Shown here in pieces: positions 20,952 to 29,105 of a DNA stretch of 64,000 bases (its first letter is position 1; each line of letters opens with the position of its first letter). The notes under the pieces were generated by a model. It was not told the origin of the DNA. It saw only the letters and a list, made by a program, of their open reading frames with translations, and ran no database searches. Made by a program: the position numbers and the translations under genes. The stretch comes from Ruminococcus sp. UBA4275 (lineage in GTDB: Bacteria > Bacillota > Clostridia > Oscillospirales > Ruminococcaceae), in NCBI GenBank assembly GCA_002395085.1, contig DGVV01000168.1, positions 1-64,000 of the forward strand, in the 5' to 3' direction.

Positions 20952-23849
20952 ATGATTCAAAAACAAAAACGTACAGTCAACCTGCGGTTTTCCGGCAGAC
21001 GACTGACAGCACTGCTGTGCAGTCTCGCCCTGACTTCTTCTGCGGCTGCGTTTCCGGCAGCGATGCAGGTGACAGCATCTGCCGTTGATGCCGCTGCGGA
21101 ACTGTTTGTTTCGCCCGACGGCGACGACAGCAATCCGGGCACGGAAGCTGCGCCGCTCCGCACACTCGCGGGTGCGCGGGACGCTGTCCGCAAAATCAAC
21201 GGCACAGTTGACGGTGACATCGTTGTGTGGCTGCGCGGCGGTACGTACCGACAGTCAGAGGCTGTGACATTTGATACGCGCGATTCCGGTCAGAATGGTC
21301 ATCGAGTCATTTATCAGGCGTATGAGGGTGAAACGCCTGTTATCAGCGGTGCAGTACCGGTTTCCGGCTGGACAAAGCACAATGACAAGCTCTGGTCCGC
21401 ACCGCTGGACCGTGACTATAAGCTGCGTAATCTCTATGTCAATGATCATCGTGCGGTGATGGGCAGTGTTGGCGCGGGTGCGCAAGGCGGCTACGGTACG
21501 TACGGTGTCACGGCTGGCAATGGCGACTGGGCATGGGATTCCGGTCAGAAGAGTGACGGCATCAAGTATAAAGCGGGCGATGTGCCGCAGATTACCTCGA
21601 ATTTCGATGATCTGGAGGATGTCAACGGTACAACGTGGAACGAGAATATCGTCTGCACGCGTGATGTCAAATATGAAAACGGGACACTCGTTCTGCTGTT
21701 CCAGCAGCCCTACGGCGCTATTGCACAGACACCGGGCTGGGGCGCAGGTTTCTCAACCGGCGGCTGGCATACACTTTGTAATGCGTACAGCTTTGTTACA
21801 GATCCCGGCGAATTTTACTTTGATAAGACCGATAAGGTTCTGTACTACTATCCCTATGACTGGGAGGATATGACGCAGGCAGATGTGGAAGCGCCGGTGG
21901 CAGAATCTCTGGTGGTGATTGCCGGCAATTCAACGAAGGAGCGTGTCGAAAATATCACATTCAGCGGAATCACATTTGCGCATACCGATTTCCAGCTTAC
22001 AAATGTTGCCGGTTCGCATGGCAAGGCGACTTGTCAGGCGGCGCAAAGCTATACGGCTTTTGCAGATTCCAACTGGCACAGCAAAAAATATGAAATGGCG
22101 GATACGCTGCCGGGCATGATTTCTGTGACAAACAGTAACTCGATTGAATTCACCGGCGATGTGATCAAGCACAGCGGCGCGGACGGCATTTCCATGACGA
22201 ATGACGTCATCAACAGCTCTGTGACCGGCTGCTATGTCAACGACATCACGTCTTCCGGTATCACAATCGGTCATCCGCAGCACGTTTATATCGGAGATGC
22301 AAGCTGGAACAATCACGAGAAGTTTCCGGTCAGCGTCGAGGGTGTCTGCAAGAATAATACCGTGGCGGATAATTTGCTGTATGACATCAGTGTGGTGCGC
22401 GGCTTCGGCGGATGTGCGGCTGTTACGGTTTATTACGGCGACTCCGTGAAAGTTCTGCGCAATCAGATCGAGAAGACTGCATATAACGGCATTCATCTCG
22501 GCTGGGGCTGGTGCAACTTTACCGACTCGACAACCTGCCGCGACAATCAGATCTGCTACAACCGCGTGATCAACTGCCTGAACCGTCTGCACGACAGCGG
22601 CGGCATCTACACCATTGGTCAGATGCCCGGCACGATCATCAACGAGAACTATATTCAGGGCATTCCGGCAGGCGGCGCAGGCGCACCAACCTACGGTCTG
22701 CACAACGATGAGGGTACGGCGTATATTGAGGAGTTTGACAATATCCTTGACATCAGCCCGAATGTGACGTATACGATCAACTGCGAGGACTACGGCAAAA
22801 AGCATCATCTGGACATCCGCCGCACGTATGCAACCGTGCGGAAGATGGGCAAGAATCCGCCTGACAGCTACATCGAAGACCCCATTGTTGTCTCGGATAA
22901 TGTCTGGCCGCAGGCGCAGTATGAGATCTGCCTGCGTTCCGGTTTGCAGGATCAGTTCCGCAGCATCATGCCCGGCAATATGGTCAGCGATGCGGACTAT
23001 GTGTTCCCCGCAAGCTGCGCATCCAAGTGCGAAGCTTCGCTCCCGATTCGTTCCGCAGGCAGCGGCAAGACGGTCTGGATTGCACCGGACAGCACGGCTT
23101 CCTTCAAGGCCGGCAGCACCATGACCAAGGCAAACGGTACTGCAACCAAGATCCGTACCCCCTCCGAGAGCGGCGAATACCGCATCTATGTGACCGACGC
23201 AAGCGGCAAGGTGCTGAGCAAATCTTCGCATCTGCTGCGCATCAGCGGTTCTGCATCGCAGGTGGATGCGTCTTCCTTCACGACGCAGTCCGGCGTACAG
23301 ACCGAGAATTGCAGCGAAGGCGGACAGGATGTTGCCTACATCGAGAACGGCGATTACATCGGCTTCAAGGACGTTGATTTCGGTGACGGCGCAGACGCAA
23401 TTGACATTCGTGTGGCGGCAAACAGCGGCGGTTCTTCAATCGAAGTCCGCATTGACGGCCCGGACGGCAAACTGCTCGGTACTTGCGATGTAGCATCAAC
23501 CGGCGGATGGCAGACATGGGATACCATGCACGCGGCACTGACCAAGACATCCGGCACGCATGACCTCTACCTCGTTTTCAAGGGCGGTGACGGCTACCTG
23601 TTCAATGTGGCGTGGTGGAAACTGAATGCGAAGATTGCACAGAAGGACGTGCTTTACGGCGACCTCAACGGTGACGGTCAGGTCGATGCCCGTGACCTTT
23701 CGCTGCTGAAGCAGGCTGTGATGACCGGCGAAATCGACGACCTCGATCCTGCTGATCTCAACGGCAGCGGCGATCTGGATACAGAGGATGTCACGCTGCA
23801 TCTGGACTTCCTGCTTGGTAGAATCGAAGCATTTCCCGTAATGGAATAA
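20952..23849 (+). CDS. Secreted right-handed beta-helix enzyme (GH141-like) with CBM6 and dockerin
   Basis: The 965-residue protein starts at ATG 20952 after GGGGGA. A signal peptide (ending near VTASA) is followed by the opening LFVSPDGDDSNPGTE and WLRGGTYR, typical of secreted parallel beta-helix polysaccharide enzymes such as family GH141. Repeated beta-helix coils with many Asn and Gly run to about residue 640. A short beta-rich module, a CBM6-like domain (about 770-895; VAYIENGDYIGFKDVDFG and the Trp-rich end) and a type I dockerin (DLNGDGQVDARD and DLNGSGDLDTED) complete it. Characterised GH141 members include an alpha-L-fucosidase acting on pectin and a cellulosomal xylanase, so the substrate is open. 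The family call is inferred from overall pattern, not from a catalytic motif. Confidence 0.82.
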   Translation: MIQKQKRTVNLRFSGRRLTALLCSLALTSSAAAFPAAMQVTASAVDAAAELFVSPDGDDSNPGTEAAPLRTLAGARDAVRKINGTVDGDIVVWLRGGTYRQSEAVTFDTRDSGQNGHRVIYQAYEGETPVISGAVPVSGWTKHNDKLWSAPLDRDYKLRNLYVNDHRAVMGSVGAGAQGGYGTYGVTAGNGDWAWDSGQKSDGIKYKAGDVPQITSNFDDLEDVNGTTWNENIVCTRDVKYENGTLVLLFQQPYGAIAQTPGWGAGFSTGGWHTLCNAYSFVTDPGEFYFDKTDKVLYYYPYDWEDMTQADVEAPVAESLVVIAGNSTKERVENITFSGITFAHTDFQLTNVAGSHGKATCQAAQSYTAFADSNWHSKKYEMADTLPGMISVTNSNSIEFTGDVIKHSGADGISMTNDVINSSVTGCYVNDITSSGITIGHPQHVYIGDASWNNHEKFPVSVEGVCKNNTVADNLLYDISVVRGFGGCAAVTVYYGDSVKVLRNQIEKTAYNGIHLGWGWCNFTDSTTCRDNQICYNRVINCLNRLHDSGGIYTIGQMPGTIINENYIQGIPAGGAGAPTYGLHNDEGTAYIEEFDNILDISPNVTYTINCEDYGKKHHLDIRRTYATVRKMGKNPPDSYIEDPIVVSDNVWPQAQYEICLRSGLQDQFRSIMPGNMVSDADYVFPASCASKCEASLPIRSAGSGKTVWIAPDSTASFKAGSTMTKANGTATKIRTPSESGEYRIYVTDASGKVLSKSSHLLRISGSASQVDASSFTTQSGVQTENCSEGGQDVAYIENGDYIGFKDVDFGDGADAIDIRVAANSGGSSIEVRIDGPDGKLLGTCDVASTGGWQTWDTMHAALTKTSGTHDLYLVFKGGDGYLFNVAWWKLNAKIAQKDVLYGDLNGDGQVDARDLSLLKQAVMTGEIDDLDPADLNGSGDLDTEDVTLHLDFLLGRIEAFPVME

Positions 23850-23856
23850 GAAAATG

Positions 23857-23900
23857 ACAATCCCCGCAGACTGTGGTTTTGCCCTGTCTGCGGGGATTGT
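23857..23900 (+). terminator. Hairpin after the GH141-like gene
   Basis: Perfect 15-bp inverted repeat (ACAATCCCCGCAGAC with GTCTGCGGGGATTGT) with a 14-nt loop just after the stop codon. It abuts the next promoter; the following T-run is weak. Confidence 0.6.
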
Positions 23901-23901
23901 A

Positions 23902-23930
23902 TTGACTTTTGCGGCGAAAGATGCTATAAT
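23902..23930 (+). promoter_or_regulatory. Sigma-A promoter of the methyltransferase gene
   Basis: TTGACT (23902-23907), 17-nt spacer, TATAAT (23925-23930). Confidence 0.85.
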
Positions 23931-23996
23931 GAAACTGTCGAAAGACATTTTTTAATAGCCACAAGTAAGTCTATGCTAACTAAGGAGGCCAATTCC

Positions 23997-24647
23997 ATGA
24001 ACAGTGAACAATATAAAGCGCTTTCGATTCGTGAATTCTCAAAAGCGGCAGCAGTCTATGAAACCGATCAGGCGGGCGTTTACCGGATGTGCCGCAAGGA
24101 TTATCCTGATGTACTGGATGAACTGGAACGTGAGCCGTTTCAGGATTTGCTGGACTGCGGCTGCGGTACTGCCCCCATGCTTTCGCTGCTGCACGAAAAA
24201 TATCCGGAAAAACACTATACCGGCATTGATCTGACGCCGAAAATGATCGAGGTTGCGAAATCGAAGCAGATGGAGAATGTGGATCTGATCGTCGGGGACT
24301 GTGAAAATCTGCCGTTTGCAGAGAACTCCTTTGACGTCGTGATTTGCTGTCAGAGTTTTCATCATTACCCGAATGTGCAGGATTTCTTTCACAGTGTTTA
24401 TCGCGTGCTGCGCCCGAACGGGCGGTTGATTCTGCGTGATATGACTGCGAATACTGCGGCTGCACGGTGGTTTTTCAATCATATTGAAATGCCGGTTATC
24501 AATCTGACTGGTCACGGCGATGTTCATGTCTACGGCAGAGATGAGGTGCGTCAGCTTTGCAAAAATGCCGGTCTGCAAATGGAGCTGTTTGAGAAGCGCG
24601 GATTTTTCCGCCTGCATTGTGTTGCGCGGAAGCCCGCCGCCCGTTGA
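23997..24647 (+). CDS. Class I SAM-dependent methyltransferase
   Basis: The 216-residue protein starts at ATG 23997 (MNSEQYKAL) with AGGAGG eight nt upstream; an in-frame ATG at 23973 lacks a site. Rossmann-fold motifs are clear: LLDCGCGTAPMLSLL (SAM-binding, near residue 53), GIDLTPKMI (acidic ribose contact), GDCENLPF and FDVVICCQSFHHYPN. This is the UbiE/Methyltransf_11 type. It has its own promoter and no pathway partner next door, so the substrate is unknown. Confidence 0.88.
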   Translation: MNSEQYKALSIREFSKAAAVYETDQAGVYRMCRKDYPDVLDELEREPFQDLLDCGCGTAPMLSLLHEKYPEKHYTGIDLTPKMIEVAKSKQMENVDLIVGDCENLPFAENSFDVVICCQSFHHYPNVQDFFHSVYRVLRPNGRLILRDMTANTAAARWFFNHIEMPVINLTGHGDVHVYGRDEVRQLCKNAGLQMELFEKRGFFRLHCVARKPAAR

Positions 24648-24672
24648 TATTTGCGCATTTTCCGCAAAACAC

Positions 24673-24702
24673 TTGACAAATCCCGCCGTTGCACTGTATA
24701 AT
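24673..24702 (+). promoter_or_regulatory. Sigma-A promoter of the epimerase-like gene
   Basis: TTGACA (24673-24678), 18-nt spacer, TATAAT (24697-24702). Confidence 0.85.
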
Positions 24703-24734
24703 GAGGGTATCTCATGTAAGGAGGGGGAAACCTT

Positions 24735-25751
24735 ATGAAGATCCTTTTTATTGGCGGTACAGGCACAATCAGCATGGCGATTACAAATCTGCTGGTTGAG
24801 CAGTCACATGAAGTCTGGCTGCTGAACCGCGGCAGCCGGACGGCTGAATTGCCGGAGAATGTTCACATTTTACAGTGTGACATCAACGACGAAGCCGCAG
24901 TTCGCGAAAAACTCGGTGACATGACTTTTGATGCAGTCGGTGAGTTTATCGGATTTGTTCCGGCGCAGGTGGAGCGGGATGTCCGGCTCTTTCGGGGCAG
25001 AACAAAGCAGTATCTTTACATCAGTTCGGCATCGGCATATCAAAAGCCGCTTGCTGACAGCGTAATCACGGAGAGTACACCGCTGCATAATCCTTACTGG
25101 CAGTATTCACGGGATAAGCTTGCCTGTGAGGAATATCTGATGAAGGAATACCGCGAAAACGGGTTTCCGGTCACGATTATTCGTCCGAGCCACACCTATG
25201 ATGAGCGTTCCGTGCCGCTTGGCGTTCACGGAAAGAATGGAAGCTGGCAGGTACTCAGGCGGATGCAGCAGGGGAAACCGGTTATCATTCACGGAGACGG
25301 CACATCGCTCTGGACCATTACGCACAATTCCGATTTTGCACGCGGATACGTCGGTTTGATCGGTAATGTCCATGCACTCGGTCAGGCGTATCACATTACC
25401 TCGGATGAGCGCGTGACATGGAATCAGATTTACCAGAGTATTGCGGATGCACTTGGCGTGAAGCTGAATGCTGTTCATGTTTCCTCGGAGTTTCTGGCTG
25501 CGGTCAGTGACTACGATCTTGAAGGCAGTCTCATCGGAGACAAGGCAAACACAGTCATCTTCGATAACAGCAAGCTGAAACGTGCTGTTCCTGGATTCAC
25601 TGCGACTGTTCGGGCGGATCAGGGCATTCGCAGGGTGGTTGCACATATTCTTGCGCATCCGGAATTGCAGCAGGATGATCCTGAGTTTGATGCATGGTGT
25701 GACCGTGTGATTGCTGCTCTGGATCGTGCAAAAGCAGAACTGCATACATAA
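24735..25751 (+). CDS. NAD-dependent epimerase/dehydratase-family protein
   Basis: The 338-residue extended short-chain dehydrogenase has a nucleotide-binding motif GGTGTIS at residue 7, Ser in YISSASAYQ near 96 and the active Tyr/Lys pair in YSRDK near 126. AAGGAGGGGG precedes the ATG. Such proteins modify nucleotide sugars or act as atypical reductases; nothing in the context picks a substrate. It is a single-gene unit with a promoter upstream and a shared terminator downstream. Confidence 0.88.
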   Translation: MKILFIGGTGTISMAITNLLVEQSHEVWLLNRGSRTAELPENVHILQCDINDEAAVREKLGDMTFDAVGEFIGFVPAQVERDVRLFRGRTKQYLYISSASAYQKPLADSVITESTPLHNPYWQYSRDKLACEEYLMKEYRENGFPVTIIRPSHTYDERSVPLGVHGKNGSWQVLRRMQQGKPVIIHGDGTSLWTITHNSDFARGYVGLIGNVHALGQAYHITSDERVTWNQIYQSIADALGVKLNAVHVSSEFLAAVSDYDLEGSLIGDKANTVIFDNSKLKRAVPGFTATVRADQGIRRVVAHILAHPELQQDDPEFDAWCDRVIAALDRAKAELHT

Positions 25752-25756
25752 AAGCT

Positions 25757-25789
25757 GCTCCGTACAGAGAACAACTCTCTGTACGGAGC
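25757..25789. terminator. Bidirectional terminator
   Basis: Perfect 14-bp stem GCTCCGTACAGAGA/TCTCTGTACGGAGC with a 5-nt loop, TTTTC on the plus side and GCTTTTA after it on the minus side, between two convergent genes. Confidence 0.85.
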
Positions 25790-25795
25790 TTTTCA

Positions 25796-28618
25796 TTATT
25801 TGTGCTTTTTAGCGGTGAGGATCTGCTGTTTGAGGAGCGTAAGGTCAATTGCATTGAGCTTGCGGTCACCGCTGATATCGGCTTCCATGCCGCTCTTTTG
25901 TGTCAGAACCAGATCGCTGATCAGGAACTGCTGCAAAGCTACTGCATCAGCCACGGTAACAGAGCCGTCGAGGTTGACATCTCCGCTGCCGACTACGGTA
26001 TTTGCAGGTTCAGCTGTCATGAATTCGAGATAGCTCATCATCCATGTCAGCGGTGCATTGAGCAGCAGACTGGTGGAATTGACGCTCCATGCTTCAATGT
26101 CATCCACATAGCATTTCTGAGAAGGAATTTCCTGCTGATTCATGCCAATATCGCTGACAAACTGATCATTCAGTGCAGTGGTCGGACCGCTGACAAGAAC
26201 ACCGTCCGGAGCAGACGGGAAATCCTGATCGAGTTCCTTTGCCCAGTAAATGTGGGTCGGGTTTGCTGCTGTATATGTGCCGCAGCCGGTGACATACGAA
26301 ATATTCAGCGCATTTTTGCCGAATATGTAATCCAGACCGGAAATCGCGCCGCTGCGGTAATCTTCATTGCCTGTGAGCATTTCTGCATAAGCCAGAATCA
26401 GCGAATTACTGAGAATATATCCATTGGAATTGGTTTCGTAGCCTTCTGCATCTTTTTCAGAAGGTTCTTCCGCATTCGGCTGCAAATACGGAATCGCAAA
26501 GCCATTTGCTGTCTCATATTGCAGGAATGCATCAGCAGCATTCTGAATGTTCTTCAGCAATGCTTCACCTGCTTTTTTGGTGAGCTGATCCGAATGCAGT
26601 GCTAGCGAGAGTGTGCCATATGCTGCTGTGTTATACTGATCGAAAGACCAGTATCTGGTGACAGAATCACGCTCCGTTTTTGCAGAAAGCGCGAAGGCGT
26701 TCGGATTCTGTGCCATGTCAGCCAGGTATGCAGCATCACCGGAAGTAATATAAAGCTCGCAGGCTGCCCAGTATGCTTCATCATGCAATTCACCATCCTG
26801 CACAATGCCTGAACCGATCATACCCGGATACGGAGCATATAAATCCGGATTCGCCTTTGCAGCAGCATAGCAGTCCTTTGCGTCCGCAAGCAGTATCTCT
26901 GCGTACGACGGGTCGATCTGCCGGAACAGACGGGAAGCCTGTGCCAGAACCGCAGCGGTATCCATTGTTGCAGCGGTTGTAGGCGGATCTGCGATGCGTA
27001 CCAGCGGGGCATCCGCGCTCTCATATTCATCCAGCGCCCACGGCTTCACGGCAAGCTTGAGAGACTTGTTATACCGGATGGCGTTGCTGACCATGTTTTT
27101 CGTGTGAATCGCCGCACCTTCATCGTTCTTGATGACTTTGTCTTTCCGGATGATCATGCCGCGCAGCATCTCGATTTCGGTACGTGCTTCCCGCAGCACA
27201 GTCGGGACGTAGCTGCCTTCTTCCGGATCGGTCATTGCATCCTCCAGAGCAGCGGCTTTTTCGCAGGTCGGATCGTTGCGCAGGATCATTTCATACATAT
27301 TTTGCAGCATCCAGAGCGCAGAAGCACCGTCAACTGCAAACTTATTATAGGAACGTGAATCATACCATCCGCCGGAAGCTGTAAGTATCTCACCGCTTGT
27401 ATCCACTTTATCGAGCGGATTCCAGATCCAGTTGCCTTGCAGATAGGCAGTATCCGGATCATGTGCGAATTCATCGTGCGCAAGAGCAGTTTGGTTCTGA
27501 TTATTTCCGCCGGACATGATATATTCCGCACTGACCGGCATACCGGAACGGTTCAGGTAAAAATAATTGAATGCTTTGGCTGTGAGACCAGCGTAGACAT
27601 CTTCTCCGATGCAGAATTTCAGGGAACTAGGTGAATTCAGCGGAACACCTTCCCAGTTCAGCAACTGAATATAATAATAGCCCGGTTCTTTTACACTGGA
27701 GAAATCAAGTGTAAAGGTGTATTCGCCGCTGTCAGCATCGAGCATATTGACAGTACCGCCGGAAGAGGTTTTCATATTGCCTTCAAATACCGCCTTGCCG
27801 GTTTCGGCATTGACCACCAGGAAATTCGTGTAGCCCCAGCTCTTACTCATATTTTCCATGTGCGCAACTGCCACTTTTGGTGCATCCGGCAGATAGCCAA
27901 GCTGATTGACCGCGACCGGATACTGCGTGCTGATGGGATCAAGTAAATTGCTGTAATGACAATCCGCAGAACCAAGTGTAACATAAGTGCCTAAGGTTTC
28001 ATCAAAGATCGAGAGGTTGTCAAATGACAGTTCTGTAAGATCGGGGAATGTATCCAGAAAACTGGATTTTCCGAGACTGAAACAGAATTCCGCATCCTGA
28101 ACAGCGGCATCTGGCTTGAATTTTGCATCAATGACGAGCGTTTCACCGGCTTTCATTTTGAGGATGCTATGATCTTCACCGTTATCAGTATAGCCGACGG
28201 CATCAGTCGTTGCGCCCTGTGCATTGTGCCAGATTTCTTTTTGCTGTACTGTATCAGAGATGGCAGCATAAAGATTTCCGTCTTTCGTAGAGGTCACTTC
28301 TGCGTGAACCCGATACGTATGAGCTTTCTGGAATCTCAGTTTTTTGTGAATGAGCTGGCAGTCAGAAAGGTCGCCGCTATTATTGTTCTTCAGGGAAACC
28401 TTCAGAACACCGTCCTCAATGGCAGCTTCTGCGTTAAAGCCCGGCGAAACAATGAACTGCCACGGCTTCAGGACACCATTGTCAAAGTCTGCAATGCCGC
28501 TTGGAGGCACCGGTTCAGCACTGGCTGTCACGGCAGGAAACGATGCGGTAACCGTGCAGAGCATGAGTGCTGAGAGTGCAATGCAGGCGGTGCGTTTGTT
28601 GTGTGTTGTGTGCTTCAT
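25796..28618 (-). CDS. Secreted GH9-like protein with degenerate active site, and dockerin
   Basis: The 940-residue protein has a signal peptide (ending near TASAEP), an N-terminal CBM-like beta-sandwich (about 40-215), a CelD_N-type immunoglobulin-like domain (about 230-340), a GH9-fold (alpha/alpha)6 domain (about 345-870) and a type I dockerin (DVNLDGSVTVAD and DISGDRKLNAID). The GH9 motif that is GGWHDAGDYGRY in the neighbouring enzyme reads GGWYDSRSYNKF here (near 418), so the catalytic-base Asp is Ser. The catalytic-acid Glu of STNEITIYWN is also Ser in SVNSTSLLLN (near 848). The HHR substrate motif is absent. The frame is intact and expression signals are good, so it is probably a non-catalytic glycan-binding or divergent-activity protein rather than a decaying gene. 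Confidence 0.88.
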   Translation of the reverse strand: MKHTTHNKRTACIALSALMLCTVTASFPAVTASAEPVPPSGIADFDNGVLKPWQFIVSPGFNAEAAIEDGVLKVSLKNNNSGDLSDCQLIHKKLRFQKAHTYRVHAEVTSTKDGNLYAAISDTVQQKEIWHNAQGATTDAVGYTDNGEDHSILKMKAGETLVIDAKFKPDAAVQDAEFCFSLGKSSFLDTFPDLTELSFDNLSIFDETLGTYVTLGSADCHYSNLLDPISTQYPVAVNQLGYLPDAPKVAVAHMENMSKSWGYTNFLVVNAETGKAVFEGNMKTSSGGTVNMLDADSGEYTFTLDFSSVKEPGYYYIQLLNWEGVPLNSPSSLKFCIGEDVYAGLTAKAFNYFYLNRSGMPVSAEYIMSGGNNQNQTALAHDEFAHDPDTAYLQGNWIWNPLDKVDTSGEILTASGGWYDSRSYNKFAVDGASALWMLQNMYEMILRNDPTCEKAAALEDAMTDPEEGSYVPTVLREARTEIEMLRGMIIRKDKVIKNDEGAAIHTKNMVSNAIRYNKSLKLAVKPWALDEYESADAPLVRIADPPTTAATMDTAAVLAQASRLFRQIDPSYAEILLADAKDCYAAAKANPDLYAPYPGMIGSGIVQDGELHDEAYWAACELYITSGDAAYLADMAQNPNAFALSAKTERDSVTRYWSFDQYNTAAYGTLSLALHSDQLTKKAGEALLKNIQNAADAFLQYETANGFAIPYLQPNAEEPSEKDAEGYETNSNGYILSNSLILAYAEMLTGNEDYRSGAISGLDYIFGKNALNISYVTGCGTYTAANPTHIYWAKELDQDFPSAPDGVLVSGPTTALNDQFVSDIGMNQQEIPSQKCYVDDIEAWSVNSTSLLLNAPLTWMMSYLEFMTAEPANTVVGSGDVNLDGSVTVADAVALQQFLISDLVLTQKSGMEADISGDRKLNAIDLTLLKQQILTAKKHK

Positions 28619-28649
28619 AGAAAAACCCTCCCTAAATGATGTCAGATTG

Positions 28650-28661
28650 GTACTTGTCTGA
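28650..28661 (+). repeat. Direct repeat copy 1, GTACTTGTCTGA
   Basis: A 12-nt sequence repeated exactly at 28722-28733. This copy lies in the 5' leader of the degenerate GH9 gene, just before its ribosome-binding site region. Confidence 0.6.
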
Positions 28662-28690
28662 CGGATTTGGATGTAAATACATCCATTTAT

Positions 28691-28719
28691 ATTGTATCAT
28701 GGAGCGAATAAAATGTCAA
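28691..28719 (-). promoter_or_regulatory. Sigma-A promoter of the degenerate GH9 gene
   Basis: TTGACA (28714-28719), 17-nt spacer, TACAAT (28691-28696) on the minus strand. Identical 12-nt repeats flank it. Confidence 0.85.
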
Positions 28720-28721
28720 TA

Positions 28722-28733
28722 GTACTTGTCTGA
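28722..28733 (+). repeat. Direct repeat copy 2, GTACTTGTCTGA
   Basis: Abuts the -35 box on its upstream side and matches copy 1 exactly, 72 nt away, about seven helical turns. Together they look like operator sites. Confidence 0.6.
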
Positions 28734-28740
28734 TCTTCAT

Positions 28741-28979
28741 AAATAAAAAGTGACCGTACATGAAATCATGCACGGTCAGGATGGGATTTATGTATGGTAC
28801 ACCTCCGGAGAATGCGCCTGAATGCAGCATGGGGGTCGCTGCGGAAGCTGTCATTCTCCGGCTGCGGTACTTGCCTGACGCCGCGACTGACTGGGTACAT
28901 GGCAGACAGGCTGGCTGTTTGCAGATGAAACGGAAGGCTTTTGGGTGAAGAAAGCCGTTTCGCATCATCCGCTCAACCT
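28741..28979 (-). ncRNA. Candidate structured RNA gene (~240 nt), family not recognised
   Basis: A transcript from the TATAAT at 28986-28991 (weak -35 TTCTCA at 17 nt) would end at an intrinsic terminator (GACCGTGCATG with CATGTACGGTC, then TTTTT, 28744-28776). Between them are nested helices: CCGGAGAATG with CATTCTCCGG (28805-28861) enclosing GCAGC/GCTGC, and AAACGG/CCGTTT with GATG/CATC (28924-28966). The 5' end AUCAGG can pair with CCUGAC near the terminator. An ORF of 93 codons crosses the terminator and is not protein-like. The spacer between -35 and -10 holds the inverted repeat AACAGC/GCTGTT. It is not tmRNA, RNase P, SRP or a T-box as far as I can tell. Confidence 0.5.
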
Positions 28980-29067
28980 GATATAATTATAACAGCAAAA
29001 CGCTGTTTTGAGAATAGAGAAATGTATCATTAAATTGACATATCGTTGCATTTTTCGTCACGTACAG

Positions 29068-29098
29068 AAACGGACAGCACAGGAATGGCTGTCCGTTT
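29068..29098 (-). terminator. Terminator-like hairpin after uvrA
   Basis: Stem AAACGGACAGC with GCTGTCCGTTT, followed by TTTCTGT on the minus strand, eight nt after the uvrA stop codon. Confidence 0.7.
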
Positions 29099-29105
29099 GC
29101 GGTTA

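Noticed and set aside
21930..23231. A 433-codon minus frame opposite the GH141-like gene
   Set aside because: Antisense shadow; the sense protein has signal peptide, CBM6 and dockerin.
28801..28820. A T-box-like GGTGTACC string in the RNA gene candidate
   Set aside because: The T-box core AGGGTGGNACCGCG is not matched and no aminoacyl-tRNA or amino-acid gene follows.
28687..28968. A 93-codon ORF covering the RNA gene candidate
   Set aside because: It runs through the terminator and the next gene's promoter, and its sequence is Cys/Arg/Ser-rich without domain.
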